A stretch of DNA of 46,223 bases from an uncultured Collinsella sp. (GTDB lineage Bacteria > Actinomycetota > Coriobacteriia > Coriobacteriales > Coriobacteriaceae): positions 1 to 46,223 of the forward strand of contig CABUBH010000011.1 in the NCBI GenBank assembly GCA_902489775.1. Reading direction: 5' to 3'. Below the pieces are notes generated by a model. It saw only the letters and a program-made list of their open reading frames with translations, had not been told where the DNA came from and did no database searches. Positions 16,673 through 24,700 of this stretch are shown piece after piece. The stretch's first letter is position 1. Each line of letters opens with the position of its first letter. The translations under genes and the position numbers were made by a program.

Positions 16673-17698
16673 TTAAGCAACGAACTTCTCGAAGTACTTG
16701 ATGGTGCGGACCATCTGAGAGGTGTAAGAGTTCTCGTTGTCGTACCAAGAGGTGACCTGAACGAGGGTCTGGCCGTTGCCGAGGTCAGAGCACATGGTCT
16801 GAGTGGCGTCGAAGATGGAGCCGTGGGTCTCGCCGATGATGTCGGTGGAGACGATGTCGTCCTCGTTGTAACCGAAGGTCTCGGAGATGGTGGCAGCGTA
16901 GGCCTTCATAGCGGCGTTAACCTCGTCGACGGTGACCTTCTTGTCAACGACAGCGTAGAGGTTGGTGATAGAGCCGGTCGGCGTCGGGACGCGCTGGGCG
17001 GCACCGATGAGCTTACCGTTGAGCTCGGGGAGAACCAGGCCGATGGCCTTGGCAGCACCGGTGGTGTTGGGGACGATGTTGACGGCGCAGGCGCGGCTAC
17101 GACGCTTGTTGCCCTTGCGCTGCGGGCCGTCGAGCGGCATCTGGTCGCCGGTCCAGGCGTGAATGGTGGTCATGATGCCGGACACGATGGGAGCGAAGTC
17201 GTTCAGACCCTTGGCCATCGGGGCGAGGCAGTTGGTGGTGCAGGAAGCAGCGGAGATGATGTTGTCCTCAGCGGTCAGCGTCTCATGGTTGACGTTGTAC
17301 ACGATGGTGGGCAGATCGCTGCCGGCCGGAGCGGAGATGACGACCTTCTTGGCGCCAGCGTTGATGTGGGCCTGAGCCTTAGCCTTGCTGGTGTAGAAGC
17401 CGGTGCACTCGAGAACGACGTCGACGTCGAGGTCGCCCCAAGGCAGGTTGTTGGCGTCGGCCTCCTTGTAGATCTTGATCTCCTTGCCGTCAACGGTGAT
17501 GGAATCCTCGCCAGCAACGACCTCGTGATCGCGAGCGTAGTTGCCCTGCGTGGAGTCGTACTTCAGCAGGTAAGCGAGCATATCGGGAGAGGTGAGGTCG
17601 TTGATAGCGACGATCTCGGAGCCCTCATGACCGAACATCTGACGGAAAGCCAGACGACCGATGCGACCGAAGCCGTTAATAGCAACCTTTACTGCCAT
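16673..17698 (-). CDS. gap: Glyceraldehyde-3-phosphate dehydrogenase
   Basis: 341 aa, NAD-dependent glycolytic enzyme. Rossmann motif INGFGRIGR, catalytic Cys in SAASCTTNCLAP, the catalytic His region TTIHAWTGDQ, and the C-terminal SWYDNENSYTSQMVRT. ATG 17698 has AGGAG 6 nt upstream; the longer frame is rejected. First gene of the glycolysis group and downstream of whiA. Confidence 0.97.
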   Translation of the reverse strand: MAVKVAINGFGRIGRLAFRQMFGHEGSEIVAINDLTSPDMLAYLLKYDSTQGNYARDHEVVAGEDSITVDGKEIKIYKEADANNLPWGDLDVDVVLECTGFYTSKAKAQAHINAGAKKVVISAPAGSDLPTIVYNVNHETLTAEDNIISAASCTTNCLAPMAKGLNDFAPIVSGIMTTIHAWTGDQMPLDGPQRKGNKRRSRACAVNIVPNTTGAAKAIGLVLPELNGKLIGAAQRVPTPTGSITNLYAVVDKKVTVDEVNAAMKAYAATISETFGYNEDDIVSTDIIGETHGSIFDATQTMCSDLGNGQTLVQVTSWYDNENSYTSQMVRTIKYFEKFVA

Positions 17699-17770
17699 TG
17701 TGTCTCCTTTCGTAAGGCCCCCGCGAGCTACAGCGCCCGCCGTTGAGGCCCACAAACTAACCACTCGCCT

Positions 17771-17846
17771 AATATACCTTTTTTTTGACTTGAATTTCAC
17801 GAGAATGCTCGAAATTGAAAATCAAATTTATGTTAAAACGTTTTAA
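17771..17846 (-). promoter_or_regulatory. gap promoter region with two palindromes
   Basis: A minus-strand -10 TATATT (17771-17776) lies about 73 bp before the gap start codon. No good -35 is present; at that place is an imperfect palindrome AATTT(CA)CGAG-aatg-CTCGAAATT (17793-17816). Further up is a perfect 14-bp palindrome TTAAAACGTTTTAA (17833-17846). Both could be operators for a glycolysis or redox regulator; none is identified. Confidence 0.5.
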
Positions 17847-17891
17847 AGAGTAAAACAGCAGTTCAATCCCTATATAAGCAGTTTCGCTCAA

Positions 17892-18821
17892 CTACCTGTT
17901 TGCTTCAATGAGCTTTTCAAGCCTCAAAACTCGATGGTAGAGGGCCGACTTCGACAAGGGAGGGTCAGCCATCTCCCCCAGATCGCGCAGTGACAGATCA
18001 GGATAGCGCTCGCGCAGGTCGCAAAAGACCGCCAAGGCGTCCGGAAGCGTGTCGCGCAAACCCCGCTGTTCGAGCTCATCGATCAACGCAAGCTGATGCT
18101 GGGCGGCACCCGCACTTCTGGTCTGATTGGCCAGCTCGGCATTCACGCGACGGTTTACGTCGTTCTTAACCAATTTGACCGCGCGCGCTTCCTCGATCTC
18201 GGCAACGCTGCGCTTGGCGCCGACCAGCTTTAGAAGCTGCTCGATCTCCTCGGCGCTCTTAATGTAGACGGCAAAGGATCCGCGCCGCGCGTTAACGCGC
18301 GCATGGACCCCAATCTGCTCCAATAGATCGCAAAGCCCCCGGGCATACTGCTCGCCCTGCACCGCAATCTCCAAATGAAAATCGCCGCGTGGATCGGCCA
18401 CGAAACCGCCGGCGATGAGCGCGCCGCGGATGTAGGCAAGCCTGCAGCAGGGACGGGCAACGATGTGCCGGGGAACACCAGCGACGAGCCCTCCCCTGCG
18501 GTCGAGAATGCCCAGCAGCACCAGAGCCTTGTCCAGGTCGGGCTGATCGGGCAGGGTAATGAGATAGTTACGGACCTTATGCAAGACCGATTTACGAACG
18601 GTGAATTCCGTTTTGAGCTTAAGGATGCGATGCGTCAGTGTGATCATCGTGCGCGCGACGGCACCCGTCTCGGTCGCGACCGTCAAACGATACCGCCCGG
18701 AGCCGGCCAGCGAAAGTGTACCGCTCACACGCGTCAGGGCGGCAAGCGTCGACAAATCGCAGTATTCACATTCGGGTTCGCAGCGCGCGAGCTCGTCACG
18801 CACCTCGGCGGTAAACGACAT
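17892..18821 (-). CDS. whiA: DNA-binding regulator WhiA
   Basis: 309 aa. N-terminal LAGLIDADG-like domain (FTAEVRDELA, RGALIAGGFVADPRGDFHLEIAV) and C-terminal helix-turn-helix (PDLSLRDLGEMADPPLSKSALYHRVLRLEKL), the normal WhiA layout. The family is involved in sporulation in Streptomyces and in cell division and chromosome segregation elsewhere. It starts only 6 bp after the rapZ stop; yvcK, which normally lies between them, is absent. Confidence 0.95.
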   Translation of the reverse strand: MSFTAEVRDELARCEPECEYCDLSTLAALTRVSGTLSLAGSGRYRLTVATETGAVARTMITLTHRILKLKTEFTVRKSVLHKVRNYLITLPDQPDLDKALVLLGILDRRGGLVAGVPRHIVARPCCRLAYIRGALIAGGFVADPRGDFHLEIAVQGEQYARGLCDLLEQIGVHARVNARRGSFAVYIKSAEEIEQLLKLVGAKRSVAEIEEARAVKLVKNDVNRRVNAELANQTRSAGAAQHQLALIDELEQRGLRDTLPDALAVFCDLRERYPDLSLRDLGEMADPPLSKSALYHRVLRLEKLIEANR

Positions 18822-18827
18822 GCAGAC

Positions 18828-19748
18828 CTATGCTTTCGTGTTGGCGCGCGACAGGTCGCGATGGGAAATACTCACGTGATACTGGGCACCTTCTAAATAA
18901 CGTGCCGTGGCCTCGGCGATGGCAACGCTGCGGTGTTGACCGCCCGTGCAGCCGATGGCAATAGAAAGCTGTGGCTTGCCCTCCGCGATATAGCCGGGCA
19001 TGACCGTATCGAGCAGCTGCGTCCAGGCCTTCCAGAACTCCTGGGTCTTAGGATGGTCCAGAACAAAGTCGGAGACTTTCTTATCGAGACCGGTCATGGT
19101 GCGCATCTCGGGATCGTAGAACGGATTGGGCAGGAAGCGGACGTCGATCATAATGTCCGCCTCGACGGGCATGCCGTGCTTAAAGCCAAACGAGAACACG
19201 TGAACGTCCATGAGCTGCTGGTCGGACAGCTCGGAGAACGCCATGCGCAATTTGTTGCGCAGGGCAGAGGTGCGCAGGCGGCTCGTGTCGATGATCATAT
19301 CGGCTCGATCGCGCACGCCCTGCAGCTGCAGGCGCTCGCGCTGAATCGCATCGGCCGTAGTCTCTCCCGGCTTGGCAATGGGGTGGCGGCGGCGGTTTTC
19401 GCTATAACGACGGATCAGCACCTCGTCAGAGGCCTCGAGAAACACGATGTCACAGCTCATCTCGCGCTCCTCGAGCGCGGCAACGGCATCGAGCAGTTCA
19501 TCGAACAAACCCTGGCTGCGCAGGTCGCAGGTGACGGCAAGATGTCTGCCCACGCCCGTATTGATGCCGACGAGTTCGGCAAGCTGGGCGATCAGACGCG
19601 GAGGCAAGTTGTCGATGCAAAAGTAGCCCATGTCCTCAAACACATGCATGGCCTGCGTTCGGCCCGATCCGGACATTCCGGTGATGATGACGATATCGGG
19701 GATGCGCTCCGAGCGCTCCGCCGCATCCATGGCATCTCCCTTTTGCAT
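18828..19748 (-). CDS. rapZ: RapZ/YvcJ-like nucleotide-binding protein
   Basis: 306 aa. N-terminal P-loop ITGMSGSGRTQAM, Walker B-like CDIVFLEASDEVLIRRY and C-terminal IGCTGGQHRSVAIAE. In E. coli RapZ controls the GlmZ sRNA and amino-sugar synthesis; in Gram-positives the role (YvcJ) is less clear. ATG 19748 has AGGAGG 6 nt upstream; an in-frame ATG at 19730 with AAGGGAG is also possible. A terminator of the preceding nan operon ends directly in front of its ribosome site. Confidence 0.94.
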   Translation of the reverse strand: MQKGDAMDAAERSERIPDIVIITGMSGSGRTQAMHVFEDMGYFCIDNLPPRLIAQLAELVGINTGVGRHLAVTCDLRSQGLFDELLDAVAALEEREMSCDIVFLEASDEVLIRRYSENRRRHPIAKPGETTADAIQRERLQLQGVRDRADMIIDTSRLRTSALRNKLRMAFSELSDQQLMDVHVFSFGFKHGMPVEADIMIDVRFLPNPFYDPEMRTMTGLDKKVSDFVLDHPKTQEFWKAWTQLLDTVMPGYIAEGKPQLSIAIGCTGGQHRSVAIAEATARYLEGAQYHVSISHRDLSRANTKA

Positions 19749-19757
19749 GTGTGCCTC

Positions 19758-19795
19758 CTAAAACAAGCGCGGGACCCGGCCAGCGGATCCCGCGC
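19758..19795 (-). terminator. Terminator of the nan operon, abutting rapZ
   Basis: Minus strand: GCGCGGGA, 13-nt loop, TCCCGCGC, then TTGTTTT, immediately followed by the rapZ ribosome site. It marks the downstream edge of the sialic acid block. Confidence 0.88.
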
Positions 19796-19813
19796 GATCA
19801 ATTGCCTTTATTG

Positions 19814-19819
19814 AGTATA
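19814..19819 (-). promoter_or_regulatory. Possible -10 element for rapZ-whiA
   Basis: TATACT on the minus strand, just upstream of the nan terminator. No good -35 was found at 16-18 nt, so the call is tentative. Confidence 0.3.
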
Positions 19820-19846
19820 CCGCCCCAAGCGGATGCGAGGCCTGTC

Positions 19847-20533
19847 TTACGCCTCAAGCGCAGCCTTGAACCAACTTGTAATACTCGTGGGGTGCGTAAT
19901 GGCAGTGCCGACGACAACTGCCCAGGCGCCCGCATCGATCGCGGCGCGGGCCTCCTCGGGCGTATGCACGCGGCCCTCGCAGATGATGGGAAGACCGGGG
20001 AATTCCTCGGTCGCCTGACGCAGGAGCGGCAGATCGGGGCCATCGGCCATGGTGCAGTCGATGGCGGCGACACCGTGAGAAAGCGTAGTGGATACCAGGT
20101 CAAAGCCCATATCAACCGCACGGCGAATGTCCTCGATGGTGGCACAATCCGCCATCAGGAGCACGCCCTCCTCGTGCAGCGGACGGAAGGTGTCCTCGAC
20201 GGTCTTGCCATCGGGACGTGGGCGATCAGTGGCATCAATTGCCACGATGTCGGCACCGGCGGCAACGCAGGCGCGAGCATGACGCAGCGTCGGCGTGATG
20301 TAGACGCCCTCGTGCCCATCCTTCCACAGGCCGATAACAGGAACCTCACAGCGACCCTTAATGGCGGCAATGTCGGCAAGGCCTTGGCAGCGAATGGCGG
20401 CGGCGCCGCCAAGCTCGCAGGCGCGAGACATTTGAGCCATGGTCTCGGGCGTACGAAGCGGCTCGCCCATATAGGCCTGAACGCTCACGACGAGCTTGCC
20501 CTTCAGGGACTGGATCAAAGGATCAACGGTCAT
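19847..20533 (-). CDS. nanE: N-acetylmannosamine-6-phosphate 2-epimerase
   Basis: 228 aa, a normal length for NanE. It converts ManNAc-6-P to GlcNAc-6-P in sialic acid breakdown. TIM-barrel family motifs: LVVSVQAYMGEPLR, ACELGGAAAIRCQG, VPVIGLWKDGHEGVYITPT, DIVAIDATDRPRPDG, the catalytic Glu region IICEGRVHTPEEA and AVVVGTAITHP. ATG 20533 with AAAGG upstream is preferred; the GTG 39 nt further out lies inside hairpin copy B3. Last gene of the operon, followed by a terminator. Confidence 0.94.
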   Translation of the reverse strand: MTVDPLIQSLKGKLVVSVQAYMGEPLRTPETMAQMSRACELGGAAAIRCQGLADIAAIKGRCEVPVIGLWKDGHEGVYITPTLRHARACVAAGADIVAIDATDRPRPDGKTVEDTFRPLHEEGVLLMADCATIEDIRRAVDMGFDLVSTTLSHGVAAIDCTMADGPDLPLLRQATEEFPGLPIICEGRVHTPEEARAAIDAGAWAVVVGTAITHPTSITSWFKAALEA

Positions 20534-20558
20534 GTTCGACTCAACCTTTCTCAAAACA

Positions 20559-20656
20559 GCCTTCTGAGACACCGCACCTTGACGTTCAAACCGTCGCTCG
20601 CGTACCGAACTACGCTTCGCTCCTCTTTCACGTCAATCTGCGGCACCTCAGAAGGC
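20559..20656 (-). repeat. Family B hairpin element, copy B3
   Basis: A 98-bp imperfect palindrome between the ROK kinase gene and nanE. The outer arms GCCTTCTGAG / CTCAGAAGGC are followed by wobble pairs and CCGCA/TGCGG. The internal-loop strands are GTGAAAG and TTGAA. The inner stem (GAGCGAAGCGTA with TACGCGAGCGACG) is nearly the sequence of copy B1, with a matched G-C to C-G swap. The strand given is the one on which GTGAAAG comes first. Confidence 0.75.
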
Positions 20657-20673
20657 CCACTTGGTAGTTATGT

Positions 20674-21639
20674 TTACTTCAACGACGCAAGAAGGTGTTC
20701 GGCGGCACCGATGAGCGGAGCATCGCCCTCCAGAGACCCGATGAGAATCGGCGTGTTTTGAAGCGGATCGAGCGCCTGGCTGGCATAGCCCTCGTGCACC
20801 GAGTCCTTCCACGTCTGCGAACGCCAATCGGGACCCTGGTGAATCACACCTCCCGAAAGCACGATGACCTCGGGATCCAAGATGTTGGCAAGCGAGCCCA
20901 AGCTGGCGCCCAGCGCAAAGCCGGCGTCATGGATGACCTCGGTCGCCTTTGCGTCGCCCGCACGGCACAGGTCGTTCACGTCGCGACCGACCGAAGGACG
21001 GCTGGGGTCAACTCGACCGAAGCGCTCATCGTACATACGACCAATGGAAGTGCCGGAAGCAACCGACTCAAGATGACCGGAACGTCCACAGGCGCAGGGA
21101 ATGCCAGCGGCAGCCGAGCACTCGATGTGGCCCATATGACCGGCAGCACCATGGAAGCCCTGCATCACACGGCCGTTCTCGACATATGCGCCGCCGATGC
21201 CCGTGCCGATGCCCAAGCACAAAACGGAGAACTTGCCCTTGCCGACGCCCCAGTGGGCCTCGCCCAGAGCATGAGCCTGCACGTCGCCCACCACGGCAAC
21301 GGGGAGACCAAGGTCCTCGCGCAGACGCGGCCCCAACTGAACGCCGGACCAGCCGGGCATGATCTCGTTGGCATACGCGATGGCGCCCGTCTTGGGATCG
21401 ACGACGCCTGCGGCACCGATACCGACACCGAGAACCTCGACATCGGGATTCGCCTCAAGAGCGGCCTTGATGGACGCCTCGATACGCTGGAAGACGGCCT
21501 CGCCGCCCTCCTGGGCCTCAGTAGGAACCTCGGCCTCAAATACGGGATGGGGCACGCTGCCGTCAGCCGGGTACTCCATAATGGCGGTCGCGATCTTAGT
21601 TCCGCCGATGTCGACAGAGCAGACGTACTTGTTCTCCAT
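20674..21639 (-). CDS. nanK: ROK-family kinase, probable N-acetylmannosamine kinase
   Basis: 321 aa. ATP-binding DIGGTKIATAIM at the N-terminus, a GIGTGIGGAYVENG block and the ROK metal site HMGHIECSAAAGIPCACGRSGH; the last usual Cys of that site is His here. Between nanA and nanE the expected substrate is ManNAc, giving ManNAc-6-P, but ROK kinases vary in sugar specificity, so the symbol rests on context. ATG 21639 follows AAGGAG by 6 nt. Confidence 0.83.
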   Translation of the reverse strand: MENKYVCSVDIGGTKIATAIMEYPADGSVPHPVFEAEVPTEAQEGGEAVFQRIEASIKAALEANPDVEVLGVGIGAAGVVDPKTGAIAYANEIMPGWSGVQLGPRLREDLGLPVAVVGDVQAHALGEAHWGVGKGKFSVLCLGIGTGIGGAYVENGRVMQGFHGAAGHMGHIECSAAAGIPCACGRSGHLESVASGTSIGRMYDERFGRVDPSRPSVGRDVNDLCRAGDAKATEVIHDAGFALGASLGSLANILDPEVIVLSGGVIHQGPDWRSQTWKDSVHEGYASQALDPLQNTPILIGSLEGDAPLIGAAEHLLASLK

Positions 21640-21713
21640 GTCGTTCTCCTTAGGAGATAAAAACAACTACAGGAAATGAAGGCGGTGTTATCGCCGCAGC
21701 ATGATAAAGGTTT

Positions 21714-21803
21714 CCCAGGTGCCCGAGGTTGGGGTGAAAGTGGTCGGGCGTTGACCTAATGGGTCACGCCCGACCACTTGAGCCCCAAGATCGGGTGCCT
21801 GGG
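21714..21803 (+). repeat. Family B hairpin element, copy B2
   Basis: A 90-bp imperfect palindrome between nanA and the ROK kinase gene. Outer arms CCCAGGTGCCCGAGGTTGGG and its partner in 21783-21803, internal-loop strands GTGAAAG (21734-21740) and TTGAG (21778-21782), then an inner stem GTGGTCGGGCG / CGCCCGACCAC with loop around TAAT. Compared with B1 the bases next to AGGTTG change together on both arms (CC/GG versus GG/CC), a matched change. Confidence 0.78.
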
Positions 21804-21809
21804 GAATCT

Positions 21810-22730
21810 TTACAGGAGACCGTTGTCCTGGAGGACCTTCTTAATCGCCTCGACGTTCTCGCCGGTCATGGCCTTCACCGGGCGCGGCATGGTCGGGCTG
21901 TCGAAGATGCCCATGAGGTTCATAGCGGTCTTGAAGGCGCCGACGCCACCGGCATAGCCCTGGACGCCCGAGGTGACGTCCCAGATGTGCGAAATCTCAT
22001 TGAGACGATCCTGCTCAGCCTTGACGGTAGCCCAGTCGCCGGCCTGAGCGGCCTTCCACTGACGCACGTAGCCCTCGGGCTCAACGTTAGCGAGACCCGG
22101 GACAGAGCCGTCGGCACCACCGAGGTAAGCGCCGTCGACAACAACCTCGTGACCGGTGAGGATGCTCATCGGATGGCCGTTCTTCTCGTTCTCCTGAACG
22201 AGGTAGCGGAACGAGATGTCATCACCCGAGGAATCCTTGACGCCGGCCAGGACGCCCTCGGCGCCGAGCTTGGCAAGGAGCTTCCAGGGGAGCTTGGTGT
22301 GGACGCACACGGGGATGTCATAGGCAAAGATGGGCAGGTCGAGTTCCTCGTGCAGGATGCGGAAGTGCTCCTCGACCTCGGTCATGCCCTGCAGGGCATA
22401 GAACGGGCAGGTGGCGACGAGGGCATCGGCGCCCAGCTCCTGAGCGACCTTGCCGTGCTCGATCATGCGCTCGGTTTCGGTATCGATGATACCGACCAGA
22501 ACAGGCACGCGGTGGTCGACGATACGGACGGCCTCGGCGATGATCTGGCGACGGCGCTCATCGGTGGAGAAGACGACCTCACCCGAAGAGCCCAAGAAGA
22601 ACAGGCCATCGACGCCGGCGTCGATCATGCGGTTGATGCTACGCTCAAAGGAGACAACATCGAGCTGATGATCTTCGGTATCGGGAACAACGACGGGAGG
22701 GATAACGCCGGTGAATTTCTGAGTTGCCAC
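21810..22730 (-). CDS. nanA: N-acetylneuraminate lyase (DHDPS/NAL superfamily)
   Basis: 306 aa TIM-barrel aldolase. Carboxylate-binding motif GSSGEVVF, catalytic Tyr in FAYDIPV and Schiff-base Lys in GVKDSSGD. In this family the reaction depends on sequence details; with nanE, a ROK kinase and a sialate-type transporter next to it, cleavage of Neu5Ac to ManNAc and pyruvate is most likely. A dihydrodipicolinate synthase-like or other keto-acid aldolase cannot be excluded. Start GTG 22730 is chosen because AAGGAG lies 6 nt upstream and the protein then begins normally (ATQKFTGVIPP); the longer frame is upstream spacer. Confidence 0.86.
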   Translation of the reverse strand: MATQKFTGVIPPVVVPDTEDHQLDVVSFERSINRMIDAGVDGLFFLGSSGEVVFSTDERRRQIIAEAVRIVDHRVPVLVGIIDTETERMIEHGKVAQELGADALVATCPFYALQGMTEVEEHFRILHEELDLPIFAYDIPVCVHTKLPWKLLAKLGAEGVLAGVKDSSGDDISFRYLVQENEKNGHPMSILTGHEVVVDGAYLGGADGSVPGLANVEPEGYVRQWKAAQAGDWATVKAEQDRLNEISHIWDVTSGVQGYAGGVGAFKTAMNLMGIFDSPTMPRPVKAMTGENVEAIKKVLQDNGLL

Positions 22731-22798
22731 AAGAATCTCCTTAGTTGTCTGGCGAGCGGCCCTGTGCCGCCCACTCTTGTTGGCAGTGTCCAGGCCGC

Positions 22799-23650
22799 CT
22801 AGGCCAAAGAACACGGGTGGAACGTTTGGTTAAAAAAGTCGACGACTTCGTTTTCGAACGCATTGATGCGCTCGTGAGCGTATTTGGCATAGATGATATG
22901 CCTCCGGTCACACTCAAGACCGTTGAATACGGCAAACTGGCCCTTGGGATCGCTCACGGCATCCATGAGTGATGTGCCCATGAGCACCGATCCGCGCACC
23001 CGAGACGACAGAGCCTCGAGGCCGCCGGGAATTGGATTGGCAACCGCCGTGCAGGCAAGGCCCCGCTCGTCCAGAGCAGAAACCGCCAGCGCGACTCCGC
23101 CGCCAAGACCCTCGCCCCATGCAAAGATGCGGTCGGGGTCCACGCCATCAAGATTTCGCGCAACCTTCGCCAACGCGCAGCCCCAACGGACGCGCCCGAC
23201 AAAAGCGGGCGAAGCAATCCCCCACTGCAGGTCGTCCGCACCAGCAACAACGTCGTCTAGTGCAAGCACGGCATACCCCATGGCGGCAAACCTCGTCATG
23301 TGATGCCATCCACGCACGGGTCGATCGATGTCGTGAAACATCAGACAGAGCGGAACAAGCTCGGATGCTCGGGCGCGGCCTGAGGGCTCAATCAAACGGC
23401 CGTGCACGACATACCCGCCGAGCTCAAAGGAAACCTCGGAGTAGCGCGCGCACGGATTGGCGAAATCAATCGCCGTAACAGTCAGCCCGCAAACCTCAAG
23501 GTCCGAAGCGGCTGTCTCTAATTCGGAAACATCCGCCGAAGCATCGCCGCGCCAATCCCGGAAATCGGAGAGCCTTGACGAAACCGTTCCAGGAATTCCC
23601 ACAAGCCCGGGGACAATCAGCTCGTCAACATTGCTCTCGCACTTAGACAT
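22799..23650 (-). CDS. CE7-like alpha/beta hydrolase lacking the nucleophile serine
   Basis: 283 aa, a diverged paralogue of the upstream esterase. The C-terminal parts align: GTSLMDAVSDPKGQFAVFN here with GTGTADIVCPPATQFAVYN there, and YAKYAHERINAFENEVVDFF with FEGFGHEEIQDFDDLIIPFF, so the Asp (230) and His (259) positions remain. The nucleophile elbow GASQGGG has become GEGLGGG: Gly 181 replaces the serine. The oxyanion block HGYPG is also lost (HDIDR). It should have no ordinary esterase activity; a binding or partner role is possible. The frame is intact. It overlaps the upstream gene by 8 bp (ATGTCTAA). Confidence 0.82.
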   Translation of the reverse strand: MSKCESNVDELIVPGLVGIPGTVSSRLSDFRDWRGDASADVSELETAASDLEVCGLTVTAIDFANPCARYSEVSFELGGYVVHGRLIEPSGRARASELVPLCLMFHDIDRPVRGWHHMTRFAAMGYAVLALDDVVAGADDLQWGIASPAFVGRVRWGCALAKVARNLDGVDPDRIFAWGEGLGGGVALAVSALDERGLACTAVANPIPGGLEALSSRVRGSVLMGTSLMDAVSDPKGQFAVFNGLECDRRHIIYAKYAHERINAFENEVVDFFNQTFHPCSLA

Positions 23651-24620
23651 GAGCCTCCCCTCCCTTGCAGAAAAACGGAATGATCAAATCGTCAAAATCC
23701 TGAATCTCCTCGTGGCCAAAGCCTTCAAAGAACTCATGACGCTTTTCGCAGGTCAGGTTGTTATAGACCGCAAACTGCGTCGCTGGCGGACAGACGATAT
23801 CGGCTGTGCCGGTGCCAAACAGCACGGGGCATTTGACCATAGGGGCAAAGTTCTTGGAATCGAAGTACGCCAGCTTGGCATAGGCTTCGTCAATACGAGT
23901 CGAGTCCTCGTCAAACCAGCGAGACCAATAGCGCAGGCCCTCGTAGGCAATGTCATCGGCATCCAAATCCCAGACCAGGCGAAAATCTGACAGGAAGGGA
24001 TAGAGGATGGCGGCGCGATTGATAAGCTCGCTGTTAAGTGCACAGGTCGCAATGCCCAAACCGCCGCCCTGAGACGCGCCGTTCACAAACACGCGGGCAA
24101 GATCGATGCCCTCGAGCTCGCGAACGATGCGGCACAGGATGCGAATATCTTGGTGCAAGCGGACATAGTAGAGGTTGGCCGGGTCGCCGTCGATACCGGC
24201 GACGATATGGCCCGCGACCGTTGTGCCCTCAAATCCACCAATGTCCTCGGAGGGACCTCCTTGGCCGGGGCAGTCGAGGGCGATGAGTGCCATGCCCATG
24301 CCCGCAAACGACGCCTGCTCAAACCAGCTGCGGCTTGCACCCGGATACCCATGGAACTGAAGCACCAATGGCACGGGCTCGTCCGAGACGGGCTTAAGGT
24401 ACTTGGCATGCAGGCGAGCGCCACACATGCCGGTATACCAGAGGTCGAAAAGCTGGCAGGTCGCGGCATCGTTGACCGATGCCGTCTCGATCGCATAGTC
24501 AAGCCCGACGGCGTCGGCCTCGGCCATGCGATCCTTCCAAAAGAGATCGAAATCTGATGGACGGGGCATGGCGCCTCGATATTCACCAAATTGATGTTGT
24601 AGCTCCTGAGCACTTGGCAT
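23643..24620 (-). CDS. CE7 acetyl esterase (acetylxylan esterase AXE1 family)
   Basis: 325 aa, no signal peptide, cytoplasmic. The family's N-terminal pattern PRPSDFDLFWKDRM, oxyanion FHGYPGASRSW, nucleophile elbow NGASQGGG (Ser 183), Asp in GTGTADIVCPP (274) and His in FGHEE (303) give a full triad. CE7 enzymes remove acetyl groups from small sugars. In this operon O-acetylated sialic acid or ManNAc is a likely substrate; a CE7 gene also lies near nanA in Streptococcus pneumoniae (from memory). Start ATG 24620 is preferred over TTG 24635, but no clear ribosome site decides it. Confidence 0.88.
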   Translation of the reverse strand: MPSAQELQHQFGEYRGAMPRPSDFDLFWKDRMAEADAVGLDYAIETASVNDAATCQLFDLWYTGMCGARLHAKYLKPVSDEPVPLVLQFHGYPGASRSWFEQASFAGMGMALIALDCPGQGGPSEDIGGFEGTTVAGHIVAGIDGDPANLYYVRLHQDIRILCRIVRELEGIDLARVFVNGASQGGGLGIATCALNSELINRAAILYPFLSDFRLVWDLDADDIAYEGLRYWSRWFDEDSTRIDEAYAKLAYFDSKNFAPMVKCPVLFGTGTADIVCPPATQFAVYNNLTCEKRHEFFEGFGHEEIQDFDDLIIPFFCKGGEAHV

Positions 24621-24653
24621 GGCTCGTGAACCCAACCTTTCGAAATCGCAACG

Positions 24654-24683
24654 GAGGTGCGCCCGGCAAGGGAACCGGGCGCA
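24654..24683. other. Strong hairpin between satD-like gene and esterase
   Basis: GTGCGCCCGG, 7-8 nt loop, CCGGGCGCAC without a T-run. It is probably an mRNA-processing or stability hairpin inside the operon rather than a terminator. Confidence 0.5.
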
Positions 24684-24700
24684 CGGGAGGGAAAGCGAGG

